Under the pieces are notes generated by a model. It was not told the origin of the DNA. It did no database searches and saw nothing but the letters and a program-made list of their open reading frames with translations. Below, one piece after another: positions 48,469-59,008 of a stretch of DNA of 64,000 nucleotides (the stretch's first letter is position 1; each line of letters opens with the position of its first letter). Source of the DNA: Weissella viridescens. GTDB lineage: Bacteria; Bacillota; Bacilli; Lactobacillales; Lactobacillaceae. Both the position numbers and the translations under genes were made by a program. The stretch covers positions 155,871 to 219,870 of the forward strand of contig NZ_JQBM01000002.1 of assembly GCF_001437355.1 (NCBI RefSeq), in the 5' to 3' direction.

Positions 48469-49164
48469 TTAATGGTGACTGTAGTGTCGCGCAATCAAGT
48501 CTCCAACGAACTGAATTAAGACGATGAAGAGAAGAATTAGGATGGTTGCTGTCCACATAACGTCGTTTTGGAAACGTTGGTATCCAGTAACAATCGCTGT
48601 GGTTCCAAGTCCACCAGCACCAATAGCTCCAGCCATGGCGGTAAGTCCAACCAAGCTGATCATTGTGACAGTTGAAACACGAACAAGTTCTGAGCGGCCT
48701 TCACGAAGGTAAACATCGTGGATAATATCCCAGTTGCTTGCCCCAAATGAACGAGCTGCTTCAACTTTACCATCTGAAACACCGAGTAAGGCAACTTGTA
48801 CCTGACGGGCATAGAAAGGGAAGACACCTAGTGACAATGGAACTAAAGCAGCTGTTGTTCCAATAGTCGTTCCTGTGATTAATTGTGTCAAAGGTGAGAA
48901 GACAACTACCATGATAATGAATGGGATTGCACGTCCAATTGAGACAACTTTATCAAGAATTTCAAAAACTGTCCGATTGGCACGAATACCATGTTCATCG
49001 GTAATCACTAATCCGATTCCAAAGGCTAATCCAAGCAAGCCACCGAATACAGCAGCTCCAAGGGTCATATAAAGCGTTTGGGCAATTGACGTTCCCCAAC
49101 CAGAGTCACCGCCCCAACCAAGGGAATAAACACCAGGGAGATTTGTTTGAATCCATTCTAGCAT
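48469..49164 (-). CDS. metI: methionine ABC transporter permease MetI
   Basis: 231-aa permease with five or six membrane segments. ABC coupling helix region EAARSFGASNWDIIHDVYLREGRSELV (EAA motif) is present. The start ATG at 49164 is 9 nt after AGGAGG; three earlier in-frame ATGs are inside or before the Shine-Dalgarno. It overlaps metN's 3' end region. Imports methionine with MetN and MetQ. Confidence 0.93.
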   Translation of the reverse strand: MLEWIQTNLPGVYSLGWGGDSGWGTSIAQTLYMTLGAAVFGGLLGLAFGIGLVITDEHGIRANRTVFEILDKVVSIGRAIPFIIMVVVFSPLTQLITGTTIGTTAALVPLSLGVFPFYARQVQVALLGVSDGKVEAARSFGASNWDIIHDVYLREGRSELVRVSTVTMISLVGLTAMAGAIGAGGLGTTAIVTGYQRFQNDVMWTATILILLFIVLIQFVGDLIARHYSHH

Positions 49165-49165
49165 A

Positions 49166-50218
49166 TTAAGCATCCTCCTTTTCTGCATCTAGCTGTGTGA
49201 CGTGCACACCGTGATCAACTAAGCTTGAGACCGCAGTCCGAATATTCTCATCAGCTCCCTTAAGTACAACGATGGCTAGACCAACCGGAGTCTTTGTCAG
49301 GATTTCCATGTTTGAGTAAAGAATGTTAGTCGTGACTTGGTAATCAGCGTAGATTGTTGAAAGAAGTGGTTGTGCTGTATCGTTACCAACGTAGTTGATT
49401 TGATATAGCTGTTCATCACTAGCCAATGGCTTTTCACGCAATAGTTCACGAACATTGAGTAAAGCTTCATCACGGTTTGTAGCCGTGTTAATGAAGTCCT
49501 TTGTTAACTTTTGTTGTGGGTTCGTGAAGATTTCAAGTAAGCTACCACGTTCGATGATGGTTCCATCTTCCATGACAGCAACCTTATTGGCAATTTCCTT
49601 AATGGCTTGCATTTCGTGTGTAATCAAAACAATGGTTAGGCCAAGTTCTTCATTAAGGCGCTTCAAGATACCAAGAATTTGATTAGTTGTCTTAGGGTCA
49701 AGCGCTGAAGTTGCTTCATCCGAAATGAGAATTTCAGGATCGTTCGCCAATGCCCGGGCAATGGCAACACGTTGCTTTTGTCCCCCTGAAAGTTGGGCAG
49801 GGTAGTTATCGCTACGATCTGATAGTCCTACTAATTCAAGCAAGTGATCAATCTTAGCCTTCTTTTCAGTTTTTGAAAGCTTACTGTGCTTTAATGGTTG
49901 TGCGACATTTCCAAATACTGTCAATTCATCCATCAAATTGAAGTGTTGGAAAATCATTCCGATATTTTTACGTTCATCGCGCAACGCGTTTGGTGATAGG
50001 TCAGTCATTTCAGTCCCGTTTACCTTAACTGAACCAGACGTTGGACGTTGCAATAAGTTAATCGTACGAACCAAAGTTGACTTACCAGCCCCAGAGTAAC
50101 CGACGATACCATAGATATCACCCTTTTCAACGGTTAAGCTCTCGTTTTGGACAGCGACGATGGTTTGTTTCTTTTGTTTAAATGTGACATTAATATCTTT
50201 TAGTTCAATAACAGCCAT
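49166..50218 (-). CDS. metN: methionine ABC transporter ATPase MetN
   Basis: 350 aa. Walker [10 protein letters not shown] (40-48), signature LSGGQKQR, Walker [12 protein letters not shown], switch His in LITHEM. C-terminal NIL domain (about 275-345), which senses methionine and inhibits transport, is present. Minus-strand operon metQ-metN-metI, under the Met T-box. Confidence 0.95.
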   Translation of the reverse strand: MAVIELKDINVTFKQKKQTIVAVQNESLTVEKGDIYGIVGYSGAGKSTLVRTINLLQRPTSGSVKVNGTEMTDLSPNALRDERKNIGMIFQHFNLMDELTVFGNVAQPLKHSKLSKTEKKAKIDHLLELVGLSDRSDNYPAQLSGGQKQRVAIARALANDPEILISDEATSALDPKTTNQILGILKRLNEELGLTIVLITHEMQAIKEIANKVAVMEDGTIIERGSLLEIFTNPQQKLTKDFINTATNRDEALLNVRELLREKPLASDEQLYQINYVGNDTAQPLLSTIYADYQVTTNILYSNMEILTKTPVGLAIVVLKGADENIRTAVSSLVDHGVHVTQLDAEKEDA

Positions 50219-50287
50219 ATGCGTTCCCCTTTATAAAATATGTATCGGCGTACATATTACTACATACGCCGAATTGATTTATGCGAA

Positions 50288-51133
50288 TTAGAACTTCTTG
50301 TTCCAAGCAGGAATTTCTGAATCACCATGTTCCTTCTTGATGGCCTTTTCAGTTGCCTTTGTTTGGTATGCCTTAACAATATCCTCGTAAGCAGACTTAT
50401 CAGCCTTGCTCTTCTTAGCGGCAATCACGTTAACCCATTGCTTTGAATCCTTGTTAACTGGTTCAACATAAATTGCTGACTTCAAGTTAATCTTAGCTTG
50501 TTGGGCGTAGTTGGTGTTAATAACAGCGCCTTGGACGCTCTTAGACTTGAAGGCTCCAGCAACTTGATCAGCTGAAAGTTCCTTAATCTTGATATCCTTC
50601 TTGTTTTGCTTAATATCCTTAGTTGTTGGCAACTTTGTATCCTTAAGCTTAATCAAACCAGCACTTTCGAGAACCTTCAATGAACGTCCTTCGTTAGTTG
50701 GGTCATTTGGTACGGCGATGGTATCACCCTTCTTAAAGCTTGAGGCTTTCTTAGCATCGTTAGAATACAAACGGATAGGCGTGATGAAAGTATCACCAAT
50801 GGCCTTAACCTTGTTACCATTGTGATCATTCCAATCATCCAAGAAGTAGTGGTGTTGGAAAGCGTTCAAATCGATTGAACCGTCAGCAACAGCCTTGTTA
50901 GGTTGGTTGTAATCGGTGAACGTCTTTGTCTTAATCTTAATGTTGTACTTATCTTTGGCAGTCTTAGCAACTTCCTTCCAAATATCAGCTTCATCTGAGC
51001 CAACTAGACCAACAGTAACGGTTGTAGGCTTGCTGTCCGCATGAACTGGTGTACCAGAAACAAGTGGGGCAGCTGCAGAAGTAGCGATAAGCGTAGTTGC
51101 GGCGATAGTTCCAAACTTAATAAACTTTGACAT
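50288..51133 (-). CDS. metQ: MetQ-family methionine-binding protein without lipobox
   Basis: Substrate-binding protein of the NlpA/MetQ family, 281 aa, recognised from VTVGLVGSDEADIWKEV and NAFQHHYFLDDW. Signal peptide 1-32 ends VHA, a type I cleavage site. Unusually there is no Cys in the protein's N-terminal region, so no lipoprotein lipobox; most Gram-positive SBPs are lipid-anchored. Either it is held by another means or it is secreted and retained. First gene of the met operon. Confidence 0.88.
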   Translation of the reverse strand: MSKFIKFGTIAATTLIATSAAAPLVSGTPVHADSKPTTVTVGLVGSDEADIWKEVAKTAKDKYNIKIKTKTFTDYNQPNKAVADGSIDLNAFQHHYFLDDWNDHNGNKVKAIGDTFITPIRLYSNDAKKASSFKKGDTIAVPNDPTNEGRSLKVLESAGLIKLKDTKLPTTKDIKQNKKDIKIKELSADQVAGAFKSKSVQGAVINTNYAQQAKINLKSAIYVEPVNKDSKQWVNVIAAKKSKADKSAYEDIVKAYQTKATEKAIKKEHGDSEIPAWNKKF

Positions 51134-51214
51134 AGATATAACTCCTTTTCCTATAAAAAATATCTAAATGAATGCGACTTAAGAGACATGAGGCGAATTG
51201 CAGGAAAAGTGGGT

Positions 51215-51543
51215 AAAAAAAAGACCCGTTCCCACACGTACTTTGATTAACAAAATACATATAGAAACGGATCTTCCGTGTTACCATTCTACTTTACCTA
51301 GAAAAATGCTCTTCTAGACCTCGGCAACGAGCGGGCAGTGAGCGATATGATGCTATGCCGATTCGTGTGTCTTGTAACGTAGACCAATACGTCGTTAACT
51401 TACAGTCTTGCTGCTCATTAACGCCAATCACAGGCCATTTTCAATTCAAACATCATGTAACAACTCCCACCTAACGTTGTTTTCTCTGAGACATGTGTTT
51501 TAAATTTACTTTCCTGCTCAACTTGTTTCTCTTAATTTCCTTG
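51215..51543 (-). promoter_or_regulatory. methionine T-box riboswitch of the met operon
   Basis: On the minus strand the leader of metQ has: Stem I-like region with GGTGGGAG; specifier codon AUG in GAAAATGGCC (51436-51438); the antiterminator T-box AGAATGGTAACACGG (51276-51290); and an 11-bp terminator stem AGATCCGTTTC/GGAACGGGTCT, then eight T residues ending at 51215. Uncharged tRNA-Met should cause read-through. The specifier agrees with the transporter's substrate. Confidence 0.85.
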
Positions 51544-51549
51544 ATTTGT

Positions 51550-51578
51550 ATACTAGATGATAATGTTCCGATTGTCAA
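51550..51578 (-). promoter_or_regulatory. met operon promoter
   Basis: On the minus strand: -35 TTGACA (51573-51578), 17-bp spacer, -10 TAGTAT (51550-51555). Start about 51543. It is divergent from the pncB promoter at 51621. Confidence 0.8.
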
Positions 51579-51620
51579 ACACTTTTTTAAGTTTGATTAG
51601 AGAAATGTCATGTTATACCT

Positions 51621-51648
51621 TTCACAATCAGATGTGGTAAAATATATT
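51621..51648 (+). promoter_or_regulatory. pncB promoter
   Basis: -35 TTCACA (51621-51626), 16-bp spacer, -10 TATATT (51643-51648). Lies 52 bp before pncB and is divergent from the met promoter. Confidence 0.55.
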
Positions 51649-51699
51649 ACAAGATTTATTTATATGTAATTCAATCAAATTTATCAATGGAGACTTATC

Positions 51700-53193
51700 A
51701 TGACTAATCAATATCCCGACGATAGTTTAGCGTTGCATACAGACGCCTATCAACTTTCAATGATGCAAACTTACTTTCTAGAAGGCATCCATGAACGTCA
51801 GGCCGTCTTTGAAATGTATTTCCGTAAGATGCCTTTTGAAAATGGTTACGCTATTTTCGCTGGCCTCGAACGTGTATTGGACTATCTTAACGGACTACAT
51901 TTCTCAGCAACTGATATTGCTTATTTACGGGAAAGTGGCGAATTTGACCCAAGCTTTATCGATTATTTGGAAAACTGGCGTTTTAAGGGGACTGTTCGTG
52001 CACCACGTGAGGGTGAGCCAGTCTTTAACAATGAGCCAATCCTACAAGTTGAAGGAAATGTTTTTGATGCGCAATTGATCGAAACACCTTTGTTAAATAT
52101 TGTAAATTACCAGACACTGATTGCAACTAAGGCAGCGCGTATTCGCACGGTCGTCGGTAATCAAGGTCTATTAGAATTCGGTACTCGTCGTGCCCAAGAG
52201 ATGGATGCTGCTTTGTGGGGAACCCGTGCGGCCTATATTGGTGGATTTGACGCAACGTCAAATGTCCGTGCCGGAAAGTTATTCAACATTCCGATTTCAG
52301 GAACGCATGCGCACAGTTTGGTGCAAACATACCGTAGTGATTATGAAGCCTTCAAGGCCTATGCAGAAACACATCGTGACGTTGTCTTCTTAGTTGATAC
52401 GTATGACACATTGCATTCTGGTGTTCCGGCTGCGATTCGAGTTGCCAAGGAATTTGGTGATAAGATTAACTTCCAAGGGGTTCGTATTGATTCTGGTGAT
52501 ATGGCTTACCTTTCAAAGGGTGTCCGTCACATGTTGGATGATGCTGGTTTCCCAGATGCTAAGATTTATGCATCAAATGATTTAGATGAAGAAACTATCA
52601 CAAGTTTGAAGCGTCAAGACGCTAAGATTGATGTTTGGGGTATTGGAACAAAATTGATTACAGCCTATGACCAACCAGCCTTGGGTGGTGTTTATAAGGT
52701 TGTTTCAATTGAAAATGATAAGGGTGAGATGGTTGATACCATTAAAATTTCTGGATCAGCTGAAAAAATCTCAACACCAGGTAAGAAGCAAGTATGGCGC
52801 ATTACCTCTAATAAAGATGGTAAGTCACAGGGTGACTACATTGCGTTGAGTGATGAAGACCCACGTGATTTGCCTGAAGGTCTCTACATGTTCCATCCTA
52901 ACTATCCATATTTGAATAAGACCGTTAAGGACTACACGGCGCGTCCAATTTTACATGACGTTGTGGTCGATGGTGAAGTCGTTTACGAATCACCAGCGGT
53001 TAAAGAGATTCGTCAATACTCACACGAAGCCTTGCATGCACTATGGCCAGAGTACCGTCGTGATTTGAATCCACAAGAATATCCAGTTGATTTGTCTAAG
53101 AAGGCTTGGGATAATAAGATGGCATTGATTGATGATATCCGTGCTTATGTTAAAGAACTTTCAAGTGAAAACGAAGACTTAGAAAAATACTAA
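51700..53193 (+). CDS. pncB: nicotinate phosphoribosyltransferase
   Basis: First step of NAD salvage from nicotinate, 497 aa, close to the family's usual size in Gram-positives. [16 protein letters not shown]-terminus, [30 protein letters not shown] central motif with the phosphohistidine in GTHAHS. Shine-Dalgarno GGAG, ATG 51700. Operon with nadE, so the two cover nicotinate to NAD entry and exit steps; nadD is not here. Confidence 0.95.
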   Translation: MTNQYPDDSLALHTDAYQLSMMQTYFLEGIHERQAVFEMYFRKMPFENGYAIFAGLERVLDYLNGLHFSATDIAYLRESGEFDPSFIDYLENWRFKGTVRAPREGEPVFNNEPILQVEGNVFDAQLIETPLLNIVNYQTLIATKAARIRTVVGNQGLLEFGTRRAQEMDAALWGTRAAYIGGFDATSNVRAGKLFNIPISGTHAHSLVQTYRSDYEAFKAYAETHRDVVFLVDTYDTLHSGVPAAIRVAKEFGDKINFQGVRIDSGDMAYLSKGVRHMLDDAGFPDAKIYASNDLDEETITSLKRQDAKIDVWGIGTKLITAYDQPALGGVYKVVSIENDKGEMVDTIKISGSAEKISTPGKKQVWRITSNKDGKSQGDYIALSDEDPRDLPEGLYMFHPNYPYLNKTVKDYTARPILHDVVVDGEVVYESPAVKEIRQYSHEALHALWPEYRRDLNPQEYPVDLSKKAWDNKMALIDDIRAYVKELSSENEDLEKY

Positions 53194-53215
53194 AATTAAA
53201 AAGGAAGCAAATGCT

Positions 53216-54040
53216 ATGCGTGAAAAGCAACAAGAAATTATTAATGCATTAGGTGTGCAACCAGAAATTGATCCAGCCAAGGAATTCCGCCGCTCAGTCG
53301 ATTTATTAAAAGGTTACCTCCAATCAACGCATTTGAAGACCTATGTCCTTGGTATTTCGGGTGGCCAAGATTCAACCCTAGCTGGTAAGATGGCGCAAAC
53401 AGCTATCACTGAATTGCGTGAAGAAACGGGTGATGCTGATTACCAATTCATTGCCATGCGTTTACCATATAACGAGCAAGCGGATGAACAAGATGCTTTA
53501 GATGCTATTGCTTGGCAAAATGCCGACAAGACAATTCGTGTGAACATTCAATCCGTTACTGAAGACACCGTAAAGGAAGTTGAAGCGAACACAGTTGACG
53601 TTTCTGACTTTAATAAGGGCAACATCAAGGCCCGTCAACGTATGATTTTCCAATACGCTGTTGCTGGTCAATACGGTGGGCTTGTTGTTGGAACTGATCA
53701 CGCTGCTGAAGCGGTAACTGGTTTCTACACGAAGTTTGGGGATGGTGCCGCTGACATCACGCCTTTGCATCGCTTAGACAAGCGCCAAGGTCGCCAGATT
53801 CTCGAATATTTGGATGCACCAAAGCATTTGTATGAAAAGACACCAACCGCCGACCTTGAAGAAGACCGGCCTGCTTTGCCAGATGAAGTGGCATTGGGTG
53901 TGACTTACACAAACATTGATGACTATCTTGAAGGGCGTGAAGTGCCTGAAGATGTCGCCGAAAAGATTGAAAATTGGTATGCCAAGACGGAACATAAGCG
54001 TCAAGGACCTGTCACTGTATTTGATACGTGGTGGAAGTAA
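53216..54040 (+). CDS. nadE: NH3-dependent NAD synthetase
   Basis: Amidates deamido-NAD to NAD using ammonia, 274 aa, lacking a glutaminase domain. P-loop SGGQDST (about 45-51). [23 protein letters not shown] is typical of the short form. Start ATG 53216, 22 bp after pncB with AAAGGAAG. The gene ends with a large inverted repeat. Confidence 0.95.
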   Translation: MREKQQEIINALGVQPEIDPAKEFRRSVDLLKGYLQSTHLKTYVLGISGGQDSTLAGKMAQTAITELREETGDADYQFIAMRLPYNEQADEQDALDAIAWQNADKTIRVNIQSVTEDTVKEVEANTVDVSDFNKGNIKARQRMIFQYAVAGQYGGLVVGTDHAAEAVTGFYTKFGDGAADITPLHRLDKRQGRQILEYLDAPKHLYEKTPTADLEEDRPALPDEVALGVTYTNIDDYLEGREVPEDVAEKIENWYAKTEHKRQGPVTVFDTWWK

Positions 54041-54043
54041 ACT

Positions 54044-54138
54044 AAACAGGTAATTCACAGTGCCAAATCTATAATTATCATAAAAATGTTTTAAGACTTT
54101 TAATAATCATAGTGACGGCTGTTGAATTACCTGTTTTT
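54044..54138 (+). terminator. terminator-like element with 14-bp inverted repeats after nadE
   Basis: AAACAGGTAATTCA (54044-54057) and TGAATTACCTGTTT (54123-54136) are perfect inverse copies separated by 65 nt, and the right copy runs into a T run. It can act as a terminator; the long A/T-rich insert is unusual. Confidence 0.65.
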
Positions 54139-54188
54139 TCGTGCGAACATAGTCTGACGAATAAACTAAACACAAAGGTTAGAAATTA

Positions 54189-55955
54189 ATGCATAAAATT
54201 CAGCTACACAAAAATGTTAAAGCATTCTTAGTAATCGCGCTAATTTCGGTATTATTATTATCACCAATGATATTGAATCATACTGCGATTATGGGCGTGG
54301 ACAGTTATTTCCAAAATAACCGAATTTATGAAGCGGCGATGCAAATCAAGCATGGAAACTTCAGCTTCATGAATCTCTACTCATTTCAGCAGTCTGGGCG
54401 GATTGTTAATGAAGTATACAGCCCGTTATTAGGCTATGTATTTGGGGCACTTCTCCTAGTGACCGGAACATGGTTTAAATTTGAAGTTTTGGTAAACGGC
54501 ATTTTGTTCTTTGCTGCCGGGACAACGGCTTATTTTGCAGCACGTAAATTACGTGTACCCCTTAAAATTTCGATTGCGACGGCTGTCATTTTCATGACAT
54601 CGATTTCGATATATGGATACATTTTTGGGGGAACGTGGCGTGCTTTTGCCCTCGCGTTGGTACCGCTATTAGTGATACCCATGGTAAATTTCTATAACCG
54701 TGATTGGTCAATGCGCGCAATGTTGAGTTTAAGCGTGATTGTGGCAGCAATTTTGCAAGCCCAATTACTCACGATGATGTTAGCACTGCCATTCTTAGTG
54801 GTACCATTTATCGTGGGATGGTTGAAGACAAGCCATAAGGTCCAGGCGCTAGTGCGTTGTATCATGGCGGCTGTAGTTGCCTTGGTATTAAGCTTGAATG
54901 TCATTTTGCCATACCTAGAATTGGTTAAGCAAAATACCCTTTTACCACCAGTTTCAATGAACTTGCAGAATGGAACGATGGATTTAATCATCCCAAATTC
55001 TGATCGACTTGATTGCACATTGATTAGTTTTATTTTGTATCTTGCCGTAGCCGGTATGATTATGTTTTGGCATAAGATTCAACCGATTGAAAAAATCATT
55101 ACCATTATAGCTATCATCTATATCCTATTAGGATCATCTTTGGTACCATGGCAAACCATCAATGAGCAGTTCCCAGCCTTACGTAATTTCCTACAAATGC
55201 CAACACGTCTTTCAATTATTGGCGTGCCACTTTTGATGATTGGAACAGCGGCTATCTATACCAATATTTACCGCGCTAATCGCAGTGAAGTATTGAAGCA
55301 AGTGGTGTCATTTGTGACGATTGTGATGAGTATTATGGCAGTGATGAGTTTGCTCGTAACGTTTAACAAACGCGTGCTAGATTATCGCAATTCGGATGTT
55401 TCAATTGCCAAAGGTCTTGAAACAACTGATAACGTCTTGGTTGTGCGAGATGATAATGGTAAAAAACTAAATGCAATTACAGACTTACAACCGGCTTTGC
55501 ACTCACATGATTTAAGTAAATTAATTACGGTCATTGATCGTGTGACACCTGACTATTTGCCAGTGAAGGTGGCTGACTATAGTCAGGTAAACTATTACCA
55601 AGCGTACCGGAAAGAAATTGCTGAGCAGCGAACCGACTATCAACATGTTGTGAAACCAAATGGGGTATTAGAATTACGTTGGCAAGCTGAAAAATCAGGA
55701 ACGCAAAACGTGCCTGCAGTGGCGTACTATCGCACCAAGGTTAAGTTGAACAACCATGAGATTAAGCCAAGTCAACGGAAAATCTCAGATGTGGGTAGTT
55801 TAAAAGTTGACCAAAAGCAAGGTGACAATGTCCTAAGTTTGCAGTATGTTCCTGCAAAATCAACGATGTTTGGTGTCTTGCTTGCGACCCTCAGTTGGGT
55901 AGTGGCACTAATTGCTGTCGCGATTCTAGCAATTCGCCAGCGCAGTGACTATTAA
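54189..55955 (+). CDS. polytopic membrane protein of unknown function
   Basis: A 588-aa protein with about 11-12 membrane segments over residues 10-400, then an extracellular part (about 410-555) and a final membrane helix (565-582). The layout (large N-terminal membrane body with short loops, extracellular C-terminal domain) resembles YfhO-like or GT-C-type glycosyltransferase family members, but I see no diagnostic catalytic DXD. The early motif MGVDSYFQNNRIYEA has an Asp in the place of a possible catalytic acid. Weak Shine-Dalgarno AAAGG. No partner gene. Not identified. Confidence 0.6.
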   Translation: MHKIQLHKNVKAFLVIALISVLLLSPMILNHTAIMGVDSYFQNNRIYEAAMQIKHGNFSFMNLYSFQQSGRIVNEVYSPLLGYVFGALLLVTGTWFKFEVLVNGILFFAAGTTAYFAARKLRVPLKISIATAVIFMTSISIYGYIFGGTWRAFALALVPLLVIPMVNFYNRDWSMRAMLSLSVIVAAILQAQLLTMMLALPFLVVPFIVGWLKTSHKVQALVRCIMAAVVALVLSLNVILPYLELVKQNTLLPPVSMNLQNGTMDLIIPNSDRLDCTLISFILYLAVAGMIMFWHKIQPIEKIITIIAIIYILLGSSLVPWQTINEQFPALRNFLQMPTRLSIIGVPLLMIGTAAIYTNIYRANRSEVLKQVVSFVTIVMSIMAVMSLLVTFNKRVLDYRNSDVSIAKGLETTDNVLVVRDDNGKKLNAITDLQPALHSHDLSKLITVIDRVTPDYLPVKVADYSQVNYYQAYRKEIAEQRTDYQHVVKPNGVLELRWQAEKSGTQNVPAVAYYRTKVKLNNHEIKPSQRKISDVGSLKVDQKQGDNVLSLQYVPAKSTMFGVLLATLSWVVALIAVAILAIRQRSDY

Positions 55956-55966
55956 TAACTTCATAT

Positions 55967-55997
55967 AAAACGACCAAAGCTTTTTGGTCGTTTTTTG
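55967..55997 (+). terminator. terminator after the membrane protein gene
   Basis: AAAACGACCAAA pairs with TTTGGTCGTTTT, 4-nt loop, T run. Confidence 0.93.
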
Positions 55998-56022
55998 TGT
56001 TAAACTAGAAATATTCTATAAG
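55995..56022 (+). promoter_or_regulatory. cysS promoter (candidate)
   Basis: -35 TTGTGT (55995-56000), 16-bp spacer, -10 TATAAG (56017-56022), 20 bp before the cysS start. The -35 overlaps the T run of the upstream terminator. Confidence 0.45.
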
Positions 56023-56041
56023 AAAAGGAACGGAGCTTATC

Positions 56042-57454
56042 ATGAAAGTATTTAATACATTGAGCCTCACCAAAGAAGAGTTTATCCCCATGCATGAAAA
56101 TGAGATCAATATGTATGTCTGTGGCCCTACCGTATATAACTACATTCATATTGGTAACGCACGTTCAGCGATTGCTTTTGATACGATTCGTCGTTATTTT
56201 GAATACAAAGGCTACAAGGTTAACTATGTTTCCAACTTCACAGATATTGATGACAAAATGATCACCACGGCCCGTGAACAAGGAACGACAGTGCCAGCGC
56301 TTGCTGATAAATTTATTGCAGCTTATTTTGAAGATACAAAACCTTTAAATATCAAGCCTGCAACCACCCAACCACGCGCAACGGATAACATTCCAGAGAT
56401 TATCGAATTTGTCCAAGACTTAATCGATAATGGCTATGCCTATGAATCAGAAGGGGATGTTTATTATCGCGCCCGAAAGTTTAATCACTATGGCGAATTA
56501 GCCCATCAAAACATTGATGACATGGAACACAATGCGGCAGGACGTCTTGATGATGCTGAAATGGCACGTAAAGAAGATCCAATGGACTTCGCTGTCTGGA
56601 AAGCTGCCAAACGTGATGATGAAATTGCGTGGGAGTCACCATGGGGGCAAGGCCGTCCTGGCTGGCACATTGAATGCTCGGTCATGTCAACGAAGTACTT
56701 GGGCAACCATTTTGATATCCACGGTGGTGGAATTGACTTAGCCTTTCCACATCACACGAATGAAATTGCTCAGACTGAAGCCAAGACGGGTGAAACGTTT
56801 GTGAATAAGTGGTTGCATAACGGCTTTGTCACAGTTGGGGATGCAGAAGAAAAGATGTCAAAGTCTTTGGGTAACTTCACAACGGTACATGATTTATTGC
56901 AACAAGTTGATGATCCAATGGTGTTGCGTTTCTTCATGGCAACAACCCAATATCGTCGTCCAATTGCATTTTCTGAGCGGAATATGCAACAAGCTGAACG
57001 TAATTTGGAACGGATTCGGACAGGATACCGTAACGTTGCTTTCCGTGAAGGGGACGCTGTTGCCGGAACTGATGCTGACGTTATGACGGAAATTACTGAG
57101 TTAGTGGCCAAGTACGATGCAGCGATGGATGATGATTTCAATGTGCAAAATGCTTTGGCAGTCGTCTACGAATTAGTGGAACTGGCGAATAAGTATGCCG
57201 AACGCACAACCGTACATGAAGACACGGTGACAGAAATCTTGCACCAAATTGAAACCTTGATGGGTGTTTTTGGGGTTGATGGCTTTAGTGCAGCCCCAGA
57301 TGTTGATGCAGAAATTCAAGCCTTAATTGATGAACGTGATGCAGCCCGTGCTAACCGCGACTTTGCACGTTCAGATGAAATTCGGGATATGCTCACACAA
57401 CAAGGGATTATTTTGGAAGACACACCACAAGGAACACGTTGGCATAAAGCCTAA
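56042..57454 (+). CDS. cysS: cysteinyl-tRNA synthetase
   Basis: Class I synthetase, 470 aa. HIGN at 36-39, KMSKS at 271-275, zinc-binding C27. Length fits the family. No T-box precedes it. First gene of cysS-mrnC-rlmB, which is a common Firmicute cluster. Confidence 0.97.
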   Translation: MKVFNTLSLTKEEFIPMHENEINMYVCGPTVYNYIHIGNARSAIAFDTIRRYFEYKGYKVNYVSNFTDIDDKMITTAREQGTTVPALADKFIAAYFEDTKPLNIKPATTQPRATDNIPEIIEFVQDLIDNGYAYESEGDVYYRARKFNHYGELAHQNIDDMEHNAAGRLDDAEMARKEDPMDFAVWKAAKRDDEIAWESPWGQGRPGWHIECSVMSTKYLGNHFDIHGGGIDLAFPHHTNEIAQTEAKTGETFVNKWLHNGFVTVGDAEEKMSKSLGNFTTVHDLLQQVDDPMVLRFFMATTQYRRPIAFSERNMQQAERNLERIRTGYRNVAFREGDAVAGTDADVMTEITELVAKYDAAMDDDFNVQNALAVVYELVELANKYAERTTVHEDTVTEILHQIETLMGVFGVDGFSAAPDVDAEIQALIDERDAARANRDFARSDEIRDMLTQQGIILEDTPQGTRWHKA

Positions 57455-57475
57455 TGACCATAGAAAGAATGTAAT

Positions 57476-57907
57476 ATGAATTCAGATGAACTAGATTATC
57501 AACAAATGAATGGGCTTGATTTAGCCTATTTAGGTGACGCGGTATATGAAATTTACGTCCGCCAACACCTTTTGGCAATGGGATTAACCAAGCCACAACA
57601 ATTGCAACGTCAATCAAAGCAATATGTTTCAGCGAAGGCGCATGCAGCCTTATTTGCATTAATGGAAGCTGAAGATTATTTGACGCCTGAAGAGATGACG
57701 TATTTCAAGCGTGGACGGAATGCAAATTCACATACGAAAGCCAAAAATACTGACGTGGTTAGTTACCGAATTTCAACTGGTTTTGAAGCCCTTGTGGGGT
57801 ATCTCTACGCCAGTCATCAAATTGAACGCCTCGAGGAACTCGTAACCTGGGTATTCAAGCAAGTCGAAGATGGGAAGACAAAAGCAAATGGTACAACCAA
57901 AAAATAA
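57476..57907 (+). CDS. mrnC: mini-ribonuclease III
   Basis: RNase III-fold dimer without dsRNA-binding domain, 143 aa, acting in 23S rRNA maturation. NGLDLAYLGDAVYEIYVRQHLL is the catalytic helix with Asp; FEALVGYLY holds the second acidic residue. Overlaps rlmB. Position between cysS and rlmB is conserved. Confidence 0.94.
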   Translation: MNSDELDYQQMNGLDLAYLGDAVYEIYVRQHLLAMGLTKPQQLQRQSKQYVSAKAHAALFALMEAEDYLTPEEMTYFKRGRNANSHTKAKNTDVVSYRISTGFEALVGYLYASHQIERLEELVTWVFKQVEDGKTKANGTTKK

Positions 57908-58748
57908 TAAACAAAAGGGACGTCAAAATCGTCCTAAAAATCAGGATCGTCCCAAGCAAGCTAAGCGCTCACAAGCGCCTAAAGCGGTGACACCTGAAAT
58001 CAATGCAACGGATGATGCCGAATTTATTTTCGGGATTCATGCAGCAACCGAAGCCTTAAAGGGTGAAACGCAAATCAACAAGGTGTGGCTCCAATCAGGG
58101 TTGCAAGACAAGACCCGTAACGAACTAACGACCTTGGCGAAAAAGCGTGGCTTGATTATTCAAGATGCGCCTAAGGCTAAGTTGGATGAATTAACGAATG
58201 GTCAAAATCATCAAGGAGTTGTTCTTTCAATTGCGGCGTACGCTTACGCAAGTATTGATGATATGTTTGCTTTGGCAGCCGAACGTGATGAAGCACCATT
58301 CATTTTGATTCTGGATTCAATTGAAGATCCACACAACCTTGGATCAATCTTACGTACTGCTGATGCGGCTGGTGTGCACGGGATTATTATTCCTAAGCGT
58401 CGTGCCGTGCAATTGACGGCAACTGTCGCCAAGACATCAACAGGGGCAATTGAGCACGTTCCGGTGGCCCGCGTCACTAACCTTGTGCAAACCGTCGAAA
58501 AATTGAAGGAACAAGGCCTTTGGGTCTTTGGGACGGATATGGATGGGGCCGATTATCGTCGTTGGAATGCCCAAGGTCCAACTGCTTTAATTATTGGTAA
58601 TGAAGGTAAGGGTATTTCACCTTTGCTAAAAAAGGCTGTGGATGAGACCCTTTCAATTCCAATGATTGGTCATGTTCAAAGTTTGAATGCGTCAGTTGCA
58701 GCAAGTCTCTTGATTTATCAAGGCTTTAACTCACGTCATCCTTTATAA
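57870..58748 (+). CDS. rlmB: 23S rRNA (guanosine-2'-O) methyltransferase RlmB/TrmH family
   Basis: SPOUT methyltransferase, 292 aa. Basic N-terminal extension (RPKQAKRSQAPK), substrate-binding domain FIFGIHAATEAL, then the knot motifs NLGSILRTADAAG, IIGNEGKGIS and IPMIGHVQSLNASVAASLLIYQ. Start uncertain: ATG 57870 overlaps mrnC by 38 bp, ATG 57888 follows GGGAAG and overlaps by 20 bp. Confidence 0.93.
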   Translation: MGRQKQMVQPKNNKQKGRQNRPKNQDRPKQAKRSQAPKAVTPEINATDDAEFIFGIHAATEALKGETQINKVWLQSGLQDKTRNELTTLAKKRGLIIQDAPKAKLDELTNGQNHQGVVLSIAAYAYASIDDMFALAAERDEAPFILILDSIEDPHNLGSILRTADAAGVHGIIIPKRRAVQLTATVAKTSTGAIEHVPVARVTNLVQTVEKLKEQGLWVFGTDMDGADYRRWNAQGPTALIIGNEGKGISPLLKKAVDETLSIPMIGHVQSLNASVAASLLIYQGFNSRHPL

Positions 58749-58756
58749 GATAAACG

Positions 58757-58785
58757 AAACGCCTGATATGCATCAGGCGTTTTCT
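58757..58785. terminator. terminator after rlmB
   Basis: AAACGCCTGAT pairs with ATCAGGCGTTT around a 4-nt loop; A and T flanks. Confidence 0.9.
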
Positions 58786-58956
58786 TTTTGCAAAATGGGC
58801 AACCACCCCGACATATTGGTTTTGATTTTTGTGATGTTTTCCTGACGCTTAGTATGAGAAAAGGCATGGGAAGTGCGTCGACCAGCGGAAGATTACCCCG
58901 GCCATATGAAAAAAGACATACCGCAAAACATACTGAGTGATTATCAGAACATAAGC

Positions 58957-58985
58957 TTGCACCGTCTTTTTGCGGTTGGCATAAT
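58957..58985 (+). promoter_or_regulatory. promoter of the sigma-H/ComX-like gene
   Basis: -35 TTGCAC (58957-58962), 17-bp spacer, -10 CATAAT (58980-58985), 24 bp before the start codon. Direct repeats ACATAC (58916, 58928) and ACATAA (58949) lie just upstream, and an inverted ACCGCAAAA/TTTTGCGGT pair spans the spacer. Confidence 0.65.
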
Positions 58986-59008
58986 AAACCTTCCAAAGGG
59001 GGGATGGT

